Assembly: GCA_021199135.1 (NCBI GenBank)
Contig: JAJQIQ010000261.1
Coordinates: forward strand, 1-6,763
Length of the DNA: 6,763 nt
Direction of reading: 5' to 3'
Source of the DNA: Clostridiales bacterium
GTDB lineage: Bacteria; Bacillota; Clostridia; Lachnospirales; Lachnospiraceae
Below, one piece after another: positions 1 through 6,398 of the stretch (positions are counted from its first letter, which is position 1; the number at the start of each line of letters is the position of its first letter). The translations under genes and the position numbers were made by a program. The notes beneath the pieces were generated by a model, which did not search any database, was not told the origin of the DNA, and saw nothing but the letters and a program-made list of their open reading frames with translations.

Positions 1-1191
1 CCCCGTCACGATATCCTGCACTGAGCTCGCGAGCAGGCTCTCGATCTCGGAATCGGTAAATTCCTCCGCGCGCTCCTGCCCAGATGGCGTCACCGGCTCA
101 TCCGCATAATTTCCGGTGATCACCGGCTCGAGCGAGACGACCTTGTGCTCCGCGAGCGGCGGGAGCTCTGGGCCGTTCTGCTCCTGCGCATCCGTCTGCG
201 TCTTCGCCGCCGCCGTCTTTGCCGCCGTGCTCCTGGTCTCGCCGCCGAAGAGGATCCTCGGCTCCTCGTCGACAGTCTCCTCGGCCTTTGCGGCCTCCTC
301 CGGCTGTGCTGCGGCAACGCTCTCCTCGGGCTTTTCGCTTTCAGGCGAAGCGAGCTCATCCCCCTCGTAGATCTCCTCCATGTCGTCGGACGCGCCGGCC
401 CTGGGGCGTTTTATCTCAGTATCGGCGGAGACGCCGGAGATCTTCCTCTCGAGCCGGCGCTTTTCCCTCTCCTCGCGGCGTCTCTCCTCGAGCTCCTCCT
501 TCTCCTCGCGCCGCTGCCTCTCCTGCTCTTCCTTTTCCTCCCGACGTTGCTCCCACTCCTTGTTCCTGTACTCCCTGTACTCGCGGCGCTGCTCGCTGTT
601 TTCTACCGCAGAGTCGTAGGCTCTCTGGCCGCCGCGCTTCATCAGCCTCATCAGCGAACGCCCCGTGAACAGGAGGACAGCGATGATGATGGCGACGATG
701 CCGACGATGTATGCGCCGATGAGGCCGAACCCGGCCACGATCGCATATGCAAGCATACATCCCAAGATGCCGCCGCCGCCGCGGTTTTTGCTGCACTGCT
801 TAAAGGCCTCGATCGGCTTTAAAGTGTCGCTTCCGTTTACGATGAGGGATATGATCATGCAGAAAAAGAGCACGAAAACGACGGCTGCGATTATCTTTAC
901 CACAGCCTGTGAGTTACCCCTGTTCGAGGCCACGAAAAAGCTTCCGACGATGAGCAGGACCGGGACGACATACTCCATGAGCCCGAACACTCCGAAGAGG
1001 AAGCCGCTGATCGCGCGGCCGATGACGCCGCCAACCCCGAAATTGCTTATGAAAAGGAGAAGCGCGACGGCCACGACCACCCAGAGGATTATCTCCGTGC
1101 GGATCGCATCCTGCCGCTCCATCTCCTCCATCCGTTCTTTTTTTGTCTTGCCACCCCTGCGGGATGACGGTTTTCGGCTTGACGTTGCCAT
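1..1191 (-). CDS. ftsK: FtsK/SpoIIIE-family DNA translocase, N-terminal 397 residues (3' end beyond the window)
   Basis: FtsK anchors at the division septum and pumps double-stranded DNA to clear the chromosome from the closing septum. Only the membrane domain and linker are present; the Walker-type motor and gamma domains would lie past the left edge. The frame is open from the ATG at 1191 to base 1. Residues 1-31 are basic and cytoplasmic. Hydrophobic segments lie at about 33-50, 54-89, 96-118 and 141-177, matching the multi-pass FtsK membrane domain, with the family-like stretch SNFGVGGVIG at 49-58. Residues about 200-250 form an unbroken Arg/Glu-rich helix, followed by an acidic, Ala/Glu/Pro-rich linker. 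The start lies 7 nt after the glgA stop and has only a weak Shine-Dalgarno (GGGAAG, about 10 nt upstream), so expression probably depends on coupling to glgA. The call rests on the membrane domain and overall layout, since the diagnostic motor motifs are not visible. A different membrane-anchored protein is possible but unlikely. Confidence 0.85.
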   Translation of the reverse strand, partial: MATSSRKPSSRRGGKTKKERMEEMERQDAIRTEIILWVVVAVALLLFISNFGVGGVIGRAISGFLFGVFGLMEYVVPVLLIVGSFFVASNRGNSQAVVKIIAAVVFVLFFCMIISLIVNGSDTLKPIEAFKQCSKNRGGGGILGCMLAYAIVAGFGLIGAYIVGIVAIIIAVLLFTGRSLMRLMKRGGQRAYDSAVENSEQRREYREYRNKEWEQRREEKEEQERQRREEKEELEERRREEREKRRLERKISGVSADTEIKRPRAGASDDMEEIYEGDELASPESEKPEESVAAAQPEEAAKAEETVDEEPRILFGGETRSTAAKTAAAKTQTDAQEQNGPELPPLAEHKVVSLEPVITGNYADEPVTPSGQERAEEFTDSEIESLLASSVQDIVTG

Positions 1192-1198
1192 GACGCGA

Positions 1199-2650
1199 TC
1201 ACTTCCCGAGGAGGTAGTTGTACAGGCCCTCATACTTGAACTTCGAAGCGTTCCAAGAGAAGTCCTTCGCCATGCCGCGGTCCACCATCTGGTTCCACTG
1301 GCGCTTGCGGTCGTAGAAAATATGCTTTGAATAATTTATCACCTGCAGCATCTCGTGCGCGTTGTAGTTCGCGAACGAGAAGCCGTCGCCGATGTTGTCG
1401 TATTCATTATACGCCTCGACCGTGTCCTTGAGGCCGCCGGTCTCGCGGACGATCGGCACGGTGCCGTAGCGGAAGGCAATCATCTGGGTCAGGCCGCATG
1501 GCTCAAACCTTGACGGCATGAGGAACGCGTCCGCCGCCGCGTAGAGCTTGTGCGCGAGGTCGTCGGAGTAGCAGATGTTTGCGGAGACGCGGTCCGGATA
1601 TTTCCAAGCATAGTGGCGGAACATGTTCTCGTAGCGCGACTCGCCGGTGCCGATGACGACGAGCTGGGTGTAGTCGTCGACGAGCCCGTCCATCACCGCG
1701 TTTATGAGGTCGAGCCCCTTCTGGTCGGTAAGCCTTGAGATGAGGCCGATCATGTACTTGTGCCTGTCCACCGCAAGGCCGAGCTGCTCCTGGAGCCTCT
1801 CCTTGTTCGTACCCTTGCGCTTGCGGAAGTTCTCGCCGTTGTAGTTCTCGTATATCTTATCGTCGGTCTCGGGATTGTAAACCTGATAGTCGATTCCGTT
1901 TACAATACCCTGCATGTCGTAGTGACGCGCCGAAAGCAAGCCGTTTAAACCCTCGCCGTAGTACTCTGTCTGAATCTCCTGCGCATAGGTCTCGCTGACG
2001 GTCGTGATGTAATCCGCATAGACGAGGCCGCCCTTTAACATGTTCGCGTCCTTCTTGAACTCGAGCTTGTCCGGCGTAAAGAGCGAGCGCGGGAAGCCGG
2101 TCAGCCCCTGCATGGTCTTTACGTCCCAGATTCCCTGGAAGCGGAGGTTGTGGATCGTCATTATCGCCTTCATGCCCCAGAAGAATGAGTCTGCCTGGAA
2201 CTCGTTTTTGAGGAATACCGGGATGAGGCCGGTCTGCCAGTCGTGGCAGTGGATGATGTCGGGCTTAAAGCCAATCAGAGGGAGCATCGAGAGCACCGCC
2301 TTGTCGAAGAAGGTGAACTTCTCGATGTCGTAGCGCACGTCGCCGTACGGCACGAAGCAGGTGAAGTACTCGCGGTTGTCGATGAAGTAGTAGGTGATCC
2401 CCTCGTAGCAGTATTTGAGCACGCCGACATACTTGCTCGGGATGTAGCTGCCCGCAGCCATGTAGAAATGCGTGACATACTCAAACTGATTGCGCCACTC
2501 CTCCGGAATGCAGGTGTAGTTTGGGATAACGACGCGGATATCCCAGTCGGACTTGTCAAACTCCTTGGGAAGCGCGCCGCACACGTCGGCCAGTCCCCCT
2601 GTCTTGATGAACGGAACACATTCAGATGCTGCGAACAGGATATTCTTCAT
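1199..2650 (-). CDS. glgA: Glycogen synthase (ADP-glucose type, GT5 family)
   Basis: GlgA transfers glucose from ADP-glucose to the growing alpha-1,4-glucan chain of glycogen in the cytoplasm. The 483-residue length is normal for a bacterial GlgA. The N-terminal GT-B domain carries the nucleotide-sugar-binding KTGGLAD motif at residues 16-22, then HDWQT at 136-140 and VNGID at 250-254. The C-terminal domain opens with ISRLTDQKG (R306 and K311 correspond to the conserved Arg/Lys pair), followed by SRFEPCGLTQ at 380-389 and ETGGLKDTV at 403-411, which hold the conserved acidic residues of the active site. The ATG start is fixed by a consensus AGGAGG five bases upstream, which sits just past the yebC stop codon. 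It is the middle gene of a tight yebC-glgA-ftsK run, and none of the usual glycogen genes (glgB, glgC, glgD, glgP) lies within the window. No key residue appears to be missing. Confidence 0.97.
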   Translation of the reverse strand: MKNILFAASECVPFIKTGGLADVCGALPKEFDKSDWDIRVVIPNYTCIPEEWRNQFEYVTHFYMAAGSYIPSKYVGVLKYCYEGITYYFIDNREYFTCFVPYGDVRYDIEKFTFFDKAVLSMLPLIGFKPDIIHCHDWQTGLIPVFLKNEFQADSFFWGMKAIMTIHNLRFQGIWDVKTMQGLTGFPRSLFTPDKLEFKKDANMLKGGLVYADYITTVSETYAQEIQTEYYGEGLNGLLSARHYDMQGIVNGIDYQVYNPETDDKIYENYNGENFRKRKGTNKERLQEQLGLAVDRHKYMIGLISRLTDQKGLDLINAVMDGLVDDYTQLVVIGTGESRYENMFRHYAWKYPDRVSANICYSDDLAHKLYAAADAFLMPSRFEPCGLTQMIAFRYGTVPIVRETGGLKDTVEAYNEYDNIGDGFSFANYNAHEMLQVINYSKHIFYDRKRQWNQMVDRGMAKDFSWNASKFKYEGLYNYLLGK

Positions 2651-2655
2651 TTCGT

Positions 2656-2661
2656 CCTCCT
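2656..2661 (-). promoter_or_regulatory. Ribosome-binding site of glgA
   Basis: A full consensus AGGAGG stands five bases before the glgA ATG and one base after the yebC TAA. It fixes the glgA start and is the best isolated ribosome-binding site in the window. Its position in the 12-nt gap means that ribosomes finishing yebC stop on top of it, consistent with co-translation of the two genes. Confidence 0.85.
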
Positions 2662-2662
2662 T

Positions 2663-3391
2663 TTATTCATCCCAGTTATGGAAAACCTCCTGGACGTCAT
2701 CATCGTCGTCAAGGAATTCCAGGATGCGCTCAATGTTTGTCACGTCCGCCTCGTTCGTGAGGCTAACGTAATTCTGCGGCACCATCGCCACGTCCGCTGA
2801 GACCGTCTCGACCTTAAGCTCCTCCAGGGCCTTCTTGACGTTCTCGAGCTCGTCCGGCGGGGTCAAAATCTCGAAGCTGTCCTCCTCCTCGGAGAAGTCG
2901 TCCGCCCCGGCGTCCAGTGCCGCCATCATCAGGTCGTCCGCGTCGACTTCGCAGCCCTCGCGGTCTATGATGATCTGGCCCTTTTCGTCGAACATATATG
3001 AGACGCAGCCCTGCGTGCCGATGTTGCCCTGGCCTTTCGAGAAGGCGTTTCTGACATTGGCCGCCGTCCGGTTCTTGTTGTCGGTGAGGCAGCGGACGAT
3101 TATCGCCGTGCCGCCCGGGCCGTAGCCCTCGTAGGTCGCCCGCTCGTAGTTCACGCCGCTGGCGTCGCCCGCCGCCTTCTTGATGCCTCGCTCGATGGTG
3201 TCGTTTGGCATGTTGTTGGCCTTGGCCTTCGCGACGACCTGCGCGAGCTTGAAGTTGTTCGCCGGGTCGGGCCCGCCCTCCTTGACTGCCACCGCGATCT
3301 CGCGGCCTATCATCGTAAAGACCTTGCCCTTCGCGGCGTCGTTCTTTTCCTTCTTGTGCTTGATGTTTGCAAACTTTGAATGTCCTGACAT
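2663..3391 (-). CDS. yebC: YebC/PmpR/TACO1-family protein
   Basis: This is a full-length 242-residue member of the YebC/TACO1 family. The family was long annotated as transcriptional regulators (PmpR). The mitochondrial homologue TACO1 is a translational activator, and more recent work on bacterial members points to relief of ribosome stalling at proline-rich stretches. Hallmarks seen here are the N-terminal MSGHSKFANIKHKK, with Phe at position 7 where many homologues have Trp; NNMPNDTIERGIKKA at about 59-73; YEGYGPGG at 87-94; and the conserved C-terminal PQNYVSL at 205-211. An acidic run of five Asp (228-232) lies close to the C-terminus. The ATG has an AGAGGAT site about 8 nt upstream. It is the first gene after the 152-nt intergenic region and probably leads the yebC-glgA-ftsK unit. 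Family membership is certain; whether its main role is in translation or transcription cannot be read from the sequence. Confidence 0.97.
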   Translation of the reverse strand: MSGHSKFANIKHKKEKNDAAKGKVFTMIGREIAVAVKEGGPDPANNFKLAQVVAKAKANNMPNDTIERGIKKAAGDASGVNYERATYEGYGPGGTAIIVRCLTDNKNRTAANVRNAFSKGQGNIGTQGCVSYMFDEKGQIIIDREGCEVDADDLMMAALDAGADDFSEEEDSFEILTPPDELENVKKALEELKVETVSADVAMVPQNYVSLTNEADVTNIERILEFLDDDDDVQEVFHNWDE

Positions 3392-3423
3392 AACAATATC
3401 CTCTTTTCTAGTTTTTATCAGTC

Positions 3424-3495
3424 AGGGTATCAAATTTATGCAGTCGGATTTCGGTCAAAAACACAACCCTTCCGATTGCATGAATTTTATACTCT
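3424..3495. repeat. Long imperfect palindrome (25-nt arms, 22-nt loop) upstream of yebC
   Basis: The arm at 3424-3448 is complementary to the arm at 3471-3495. Pairing each base with its mirror (coordinates summing to 6919) gives 21 Watson-Crick pairs out of 25. As plus-strand RNA, three of the other four become G-U wobbles (3426/3493, 3437/3482, 3443/3476), leaving one C-U mismatch at 3431/3488. As minus-strand RNA, the strand that would carry yebC, those three are A-C mismatches. The inner core is TGCAGTCGGA facing TCCGATTGCA. Neither strand has a T-tract directly after the stem, so it does not look like a classic intrinsic terminator. It could be the 5'-leader stem-loop of yebC mRNA, a weak terminator for alr, an operator, or a copy of a small dispersed palindromic repeat. 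Confidence 0.75.
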
Positions 3496-3502
3496 TAGGC
3501 CT

Positions 3503-3531
3503 AGTGTACCATGTTTTTTTCGTTCGTGCAA
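3503..3531 (-). promoter_or_regulatory. Candidate sigma-A promoter for yebC-glgA-ftsK
   Basis: Read on the minus strand, TTGCAC (3531-3526) is followed after exactly 17 bases by TACACT (3508-3503), with a TG pair one base before the -10 hexamer as in extended -10 promoters. An A7 tract lies in the spacer. The predicted transcription start falls near 3496, at the outer edge of the palindrome, giving a leader of roughly 105 nt before the yebC ATG. The -35 matches the consensus at only three of six positions. A second AT-rich -10-like TATAAA (3491-3486) has no decent -35 partner. The site is plausible but unproven. Confidence 0.4.
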
Positions 3532-3543
3532 GCCATAAATGTC

Positions 3544-4668
3544 TCACTCAAAATACACTCTTGGAACTCTCGGCGTGATGAGGCAAGAAAACTCGTAGTT
3601 GAAGCGCCCCGAGAGCTCCCCGAGCTCCTCCATCGTGATGCGCTCGCCCCCGTCCGCGCCCAAAAGCGTCACCTTATCGCCCTCACAGACCCCGGGGATG
3701 TCCGTCACGTCGACCATCATCTGGTCCATGCACACCCGCCCGCAGATCTTCGCGCGCTGTCCGCGGATGAGGACAGAGCCCACATTTGACAGGCTCCTCG
3801 CGTAGCCGTCGCCGTAGCCGACCGGCACCGTCGCAATCACCCGCCTTTCCGGCGTGACGTACGTGCCGCCGTAACTTACAGGCTCGCCCGCCTCGAGCGC
3901 TTTCAGGAATGAGACGTGGCTGTGCAGCGACATGACGGGTTTTAAGTCGATAAGACGCTCCACGTCGTCCGACGGCCACATCCCGTAGAGCGTGATCCCG
4001 GCCCGGACCATGTCGAAGTTCGCCTCCGGGATCTCGACGATGCCTGCGCTGTTTGAACAGTGCCATATCGGGATGCTCACGCCGCGACTGTCAAGCATTT
4101 TTCTCATGCCCATGAATTTGCCGATCTGGATTTTCACCGGTTCCTTTGAGGCCTCGTCAGCCCTCGCAAAGTGCGTGAATATCCCCTCGATCTCAATCCC
4201 CGGGAGCGCCGCGATTTTTGCGATCGCGTCCGCGCTGCTTTCGTTTGCGGGAAAGCCGATGCGGTTCATCCCGGTGTCGACTTTTATATGGATTTTGCAG
4301 GCCTTTCCAAGGCTTGCTGCAATCTCGGACAATTTTTCTGCCGCCTGAGCCCCACACACCGTCGGGCGGATGCCATTTTCAATTATGTCAGCATACTGCT
4401 CCTCGAAACTTATCCCGAGGATGAGCACCGGCTTTCTCCTTCCGTCCTCGATAAGCGAGAGCGCCTCGTCCGCCGTCGCGACCGCATAGCCCCAGAGGTA
4501 GGGCAAGTCCTCGATTGCCCGCGCGACCTCGAGCGCGCCGTGCCCGTAGGCGTCGGTCTTTATCACCGCGGCGATCTTCGTATTCTTATCTATGTTGCCG
4601 TGCATCGACTCCATGTTGTGGCGCAGTGCCTTAAGGTCGATCCCGGCGTAAACCCGGTACTTGTCCAT
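3544..4668 (-). CDS. alr: Alanine racemase
   Basis: Alr is a PLP-dependent cytoplasmic enzyme that interconverts L- and D-alanine, supplying D-alanine for peptidoglycan. The 374-residue length is typical. The N-terminal barrel carries AVIKTDAYGHG at 34-44, with K37 as the PLP-binding lysine. MNRIGF at 134-139 contains the conserved active-site Arg136. HCSNSAG at 203-209 and VRAGITLYG at 221-229 are the usual cofactor-site segments. The C-terminal domain has PVGYGDGYAR at 282-291, where Y285 is the second catalytic base, and CMDQMMVD at 313-320. The ATG is preceded by TAGGAG with a short 4-nt spacer, and the TAG of that site is the stop codon of nnrD, so the two are tightly coupled. The nnrD-alr order is a recurring Firmicute arrangement. 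No candidate terminator follows except the palindrome 48 nt downstream of the stop. Confidence 0.98.
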   Translation of the reverse strand: MDKYRVYAGIDLKALRHNMESMHGNIDKNTKIAAVIKTDAYGHGALEVARAIEDLPYLWGYAVATADEALSLIEDGRRKPVLILGISFEEQYADIIENGIRPTVCGAQAAEKLSEIAASLGKACKIHIKVDTGMNRIGFPANESSADAIAKIAALPGIEIEGIFTHFARADEASKEPVKIQIGKFMGMRKMLDSRGVSIPIWHCSNSAGIVEIPEANFDMVRAGITLYGMWPSDDVERLIDLKPVMSLHSHVSFLKALEAGEPVSYGGTYVTPERRVIATVPVGYGDGYARSLSNVGSVLIRGQRAKICGRVCMDQMMVDVTDIPGVCEGDKVTLLGADGGERITMEELGELSGRFNYEFSCLITPRVPRVYFE

Positions 4669-4675
4669 CTTGCTC

Positions 4676-5560
4676 CTAGTCCCTGATCTCCTCTATCTCC
4701 GAGAGTGAATCTATGATGTCGCCCGCCATCATCTGCCGCATCCCCAGGCGCTCCGCCGCCGCATCTCCCGCCAGGCCGTGCACAAGCACCGCAAGGGGAG
4801 CCGCGAGGTTTACCGGAACCCTCTGAGCTAGCAGGCTTCCCACGATCCCCGAGAGCACGTCGCCGCTTCCCGCCGTCGCCATCCCGGGGTTGCCCGTGAG
4901 GTTTAAGTAGCTCATCCCGTTCGGGAGCACGGTCACTGTGCGGTAGTCCTTGAGCACGCATATGACGTCGTTCTCCTCCGCGAAATCCTTCGCTACTCCC
5001 CCGATATCGTTTGCGATCTCATCGACATCCTTGCTGACAAGCCGCGACATCTCGCCGAGATGCGGGGTGCAGACGATGTCTGACTTTATGTCGCGCAAGC
5101 TTATTTTTTCATCTGCTATGATGTTGAGCGCGTCGGCATCGATGACCGCAGGGCATCCCTTCTTGGAAATTGACTCAAGCGCCGCATGGACTATCGACCT
5201 CGCCCGGGCATCCATGCCTATCCCGGGGCCTATCACCACCGCGCTCGCCCACGATACTGCCGCGGCAATCTCTGCGGGATCCGGCCTGTCCCCGCAGACG
5301 GAGAGCACCGCCTCCGGAATCTGCTGCTGGATTATCACGCGGTTTTCCTCCGCGGTGAGCACGCAGACAATCCCCGCGCCCATGCGGTATGCCGCCCTCG
5401 CCGAGAGGCAGGCCGCCCCGGCCATCCCGAACGACCCCGCGATGACGAGGAGCTTGCCATATGTCCCCTTGTTCGAGCGCTGTACCCTCTTCGGGAGTAG
5501 TGAGAGGTCCTCCCTCTCGAACACGGCCATCTCAATGTTTTCGTAAATGCGGCTCTTCAA
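4676..5560 (-). CDS. nnrD: ADP-dependent NAD(P)H-hydrate dehydratase (YjeF C-terminal/carbohydrate-kinase-like domain)
   Basis: NnrD repairs damaged NADH and NADPH hydrates (NADHX, NADPHX) by dehydrating them at the expense of ADP. The protein is 294 residues with a ribokinase-like fold. Visible motifs are NKGTYGKLLVIAGS at 30-43, GPGIG at 111-115, DADALN at 141-146, TPHLGEMSRL at 165-174 and the signature NLTGNPGMATAGSGDVLSG at 220-238, in which D234 is the expected catalytic Asp. The partner epimerase domain (NnrE, YjeF N-terminal), often fused in front in other bacteria, is absent here. I place the start at TTG 5560, because a very strong GGAGGAGGAG site lies five bases upstream and the TTG overlaps the previous stop as TTGA. 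The first in-frame ATG (residue 11) has no comparable site and would trim ten residues before the family domain. It is followed by alr after 7 nt. Confidence 0.95.
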   Translation of the reverse strand: MKSRIYENIEMAVFEREDLSLLPKRVQRSNKGTYGKLLVIAGSFGMAGAACLSARAAYRMGAGIVCVLTAEENRVIIQQQIPEAVLSVCGDRPDPAEIAAAVSWASAVVIGPGIGMDARARSIVHAALESISKKGCPAVIDADALNIIADEKISLRDIKSDIVCTPHLGEMSRLVSKDVDEIANDIGGVAKDFAEENDVICVLKDYRTVTVLPNGMSYLNLTGNPGMATAGSGDVLSGIVGSLLAQRVPVNLAAPLAVLVHGLAGDAAAERLGMRQMMAGDIIDSLSEIEEIRD

Positions 5561-6372
5561 CTTTTCTCCTCCTCCAGCTCATCGCCTATGTCAAAATTTT
5601 CCTCGCCGTCCTCGCCGCGCTTCTTCTTTCCGCGGCTCTTGCCGAGGAGCTTCACCTTCCCGCTCTTGCCGGATTTTTTTGATTTCTTGCCTTCATCCTG
5701 CGCGCTGTCGTCCACCCCCGTCTCCTGCGTTTTGTCCCCCTCCGGCTCATCGTCGTAGCCGGGGCTTCCGTCCTCGTCGTAGTGGATGTCGAAGAGGTCT
5801 AAGACGTCGGGTCCGAAGATGTCGTGCAGGTAGGCGTAGATCTCGCGGTTGTTTATGTCACAGTTCTGCTTTTTTATGACGTTTTTCTTTAAGTCGATGC
5901 GAACCTGGTCGATCCAGTCGCCTATCTCCTTCGACTCCCTCTGGTTGACGCGAAGCTTCGAATAGAAATAGTCCATGCACAGGAGCATGAGCCTCTCGTT
6001 GCTCTCGCGGATCATGATGGGGAGCTCGAGCAGCTCGTCGTCGCAGGCGGCAATCTTCTCGTTGAGCTCGTCGATGAGGCGCTTGTCCTCCTCGCGCTTC
6101 TTCTCCTTTACCGCAATCTCCGTCGCGTTGCCCTCGGCGTCCATGTTCGCGACGATGTTGTCCATCAGCTTCTTCTTGAGCTTCTTGTATTCTTTTAAAT
6201 CGTCATTTAATTTCCCTTGTCGAGCCAAGTGGCCGCTGACTTCTGACTCTGCATCCTGGATCTCCTCGGGCTTTCCATGCACCGCGAAGAGCCTGTGCCA
6301 TTTCTGGTCTAAGACCACGAGCGGCAGCTGGTGATTCTTTATCGATTCCTTGAATTCTTCCTCGTTTCGCAT
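5557..6372 (-). CDS. Uncharacterised coiled-coil protein with charged polyampholyte tail
   Basis: I do not recognise a named family. The 271-residue protein has no signal peptide and no membrane segment, so it is probably cytoplasmic. Residues about 12-30 form a short hydrophobic/aromatic motif (LPLVVLDQKWHRLF). Residues about 40-135 are strongly helical and charged, with a likely coiled coil (KLKKKLMDNIV, then KRLIDELNEKI). Residues about 138-196 look globular (IGDWIDQVRIDLKKN, then REIYAYLHDIFGPDVLDLF). From about 199 the tail is disordered: an acidic stretch, a Lys/Ser/Gly-rich stretch at 229-252, and an acidic end. The ATG has a GGGGG element six bases upstream. It follows icd by 26 nt and overlaps nnrD by 4 nt; its final Glu-Glu-Glu-Lys codons are the nnrD ribosome-binding site. 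It is clearly a real gene given codon use and context. A role tied to nnrD or alr is guesswork. Confidence 0.9.
   Translation of the reverse strand: MRNEEEFKESIKNHQLPLVVLDQKWHRLFAVHGKPEEIQDAESEVSGHLARQGKLNDDLKEYKKLKKKLMDNIVANMDAEGNATEIAVKEKKREEDKRLIDELNEKIAACDDELLELPIMIRESNERLMLLCMDYFYSKLRVNQRESKEIGDWIDQVRIDLKKNVIKKQNCDINNREIYAYLHDIFGPDVLDLFDIHYDEDGSPGYDDEPEGDKTQETGVDDSAQDEGKKSKKSGKSGKVKLLGKSRGKKKRGEDGEENFDIGDELEEEKS
5566..5575 (-). promoter_or_regulatory. Ribosome-binding site of nnrD, embedded in the upstream gene
   Basis: GGAGGAGGAG lies five bases before the TTG start codon and is formed by the closing Glu codons of the upstream coding region. It is the reason for choosing TTG over the downstream ATG. 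It also implies that nnrD initiation happens while or just after ribosomes finish the upstream gene. Confidence 0.8.
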
Positions 6373-6398
6373 ATTAAACCCCCGTGTACGGTTTTGTG

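Noticed and set aside
460..560. Repetitive CTCCTCG-like sequence suggesting a tandem repeat
   Set aside because: The repetition is produced by runs of Glu and Arg codons (GAG, CGC, AGG) in the FtsK linker. There is no fixed repeat unit.
145..822. 225-codon open frame on the plus strand
   Set aside because: It is the antisense shadow of the FtsK membrane domain and charged linker. The Leu/Arg-rich translation arises from the complementary Glu/Arg codons, and the minus strand gives a coherent membrane protein.
2690..2715. Simple ATC/GTC repeat near the end of yebC
   Set aside because: It encodes the Asp run at residues 228-232 of YebC. An acidic patch at this place is usual for the family's C-terminal region.
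2243..2800. 185-codon open frame on the plus strand
   Set aside because: It runs antisense across glgA and the end of yebC, both unmistakable on the minus strand. The length comes from GC-rich codons lacking stops in the complementary frame.
3514..3520. T7 tract on the plus strand as an intrinsic terminator tail
   Set aside because: No stable GC-rich stem directly precedes it, the long palindrome ends 19 bases earlier, and no gene is transcribed rightward here. It fits better as an A-tract in the spacer of the candidate minus-strand promoter.
3392..3543. Known riboswitch or T-box in the yebC leader
   Set aside because: I find no recognisable T-box, SAM, glycine, lysine or other riboswitch core. 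The region is explained by one long palindrome and about 30 unstructured bases before the start codon.
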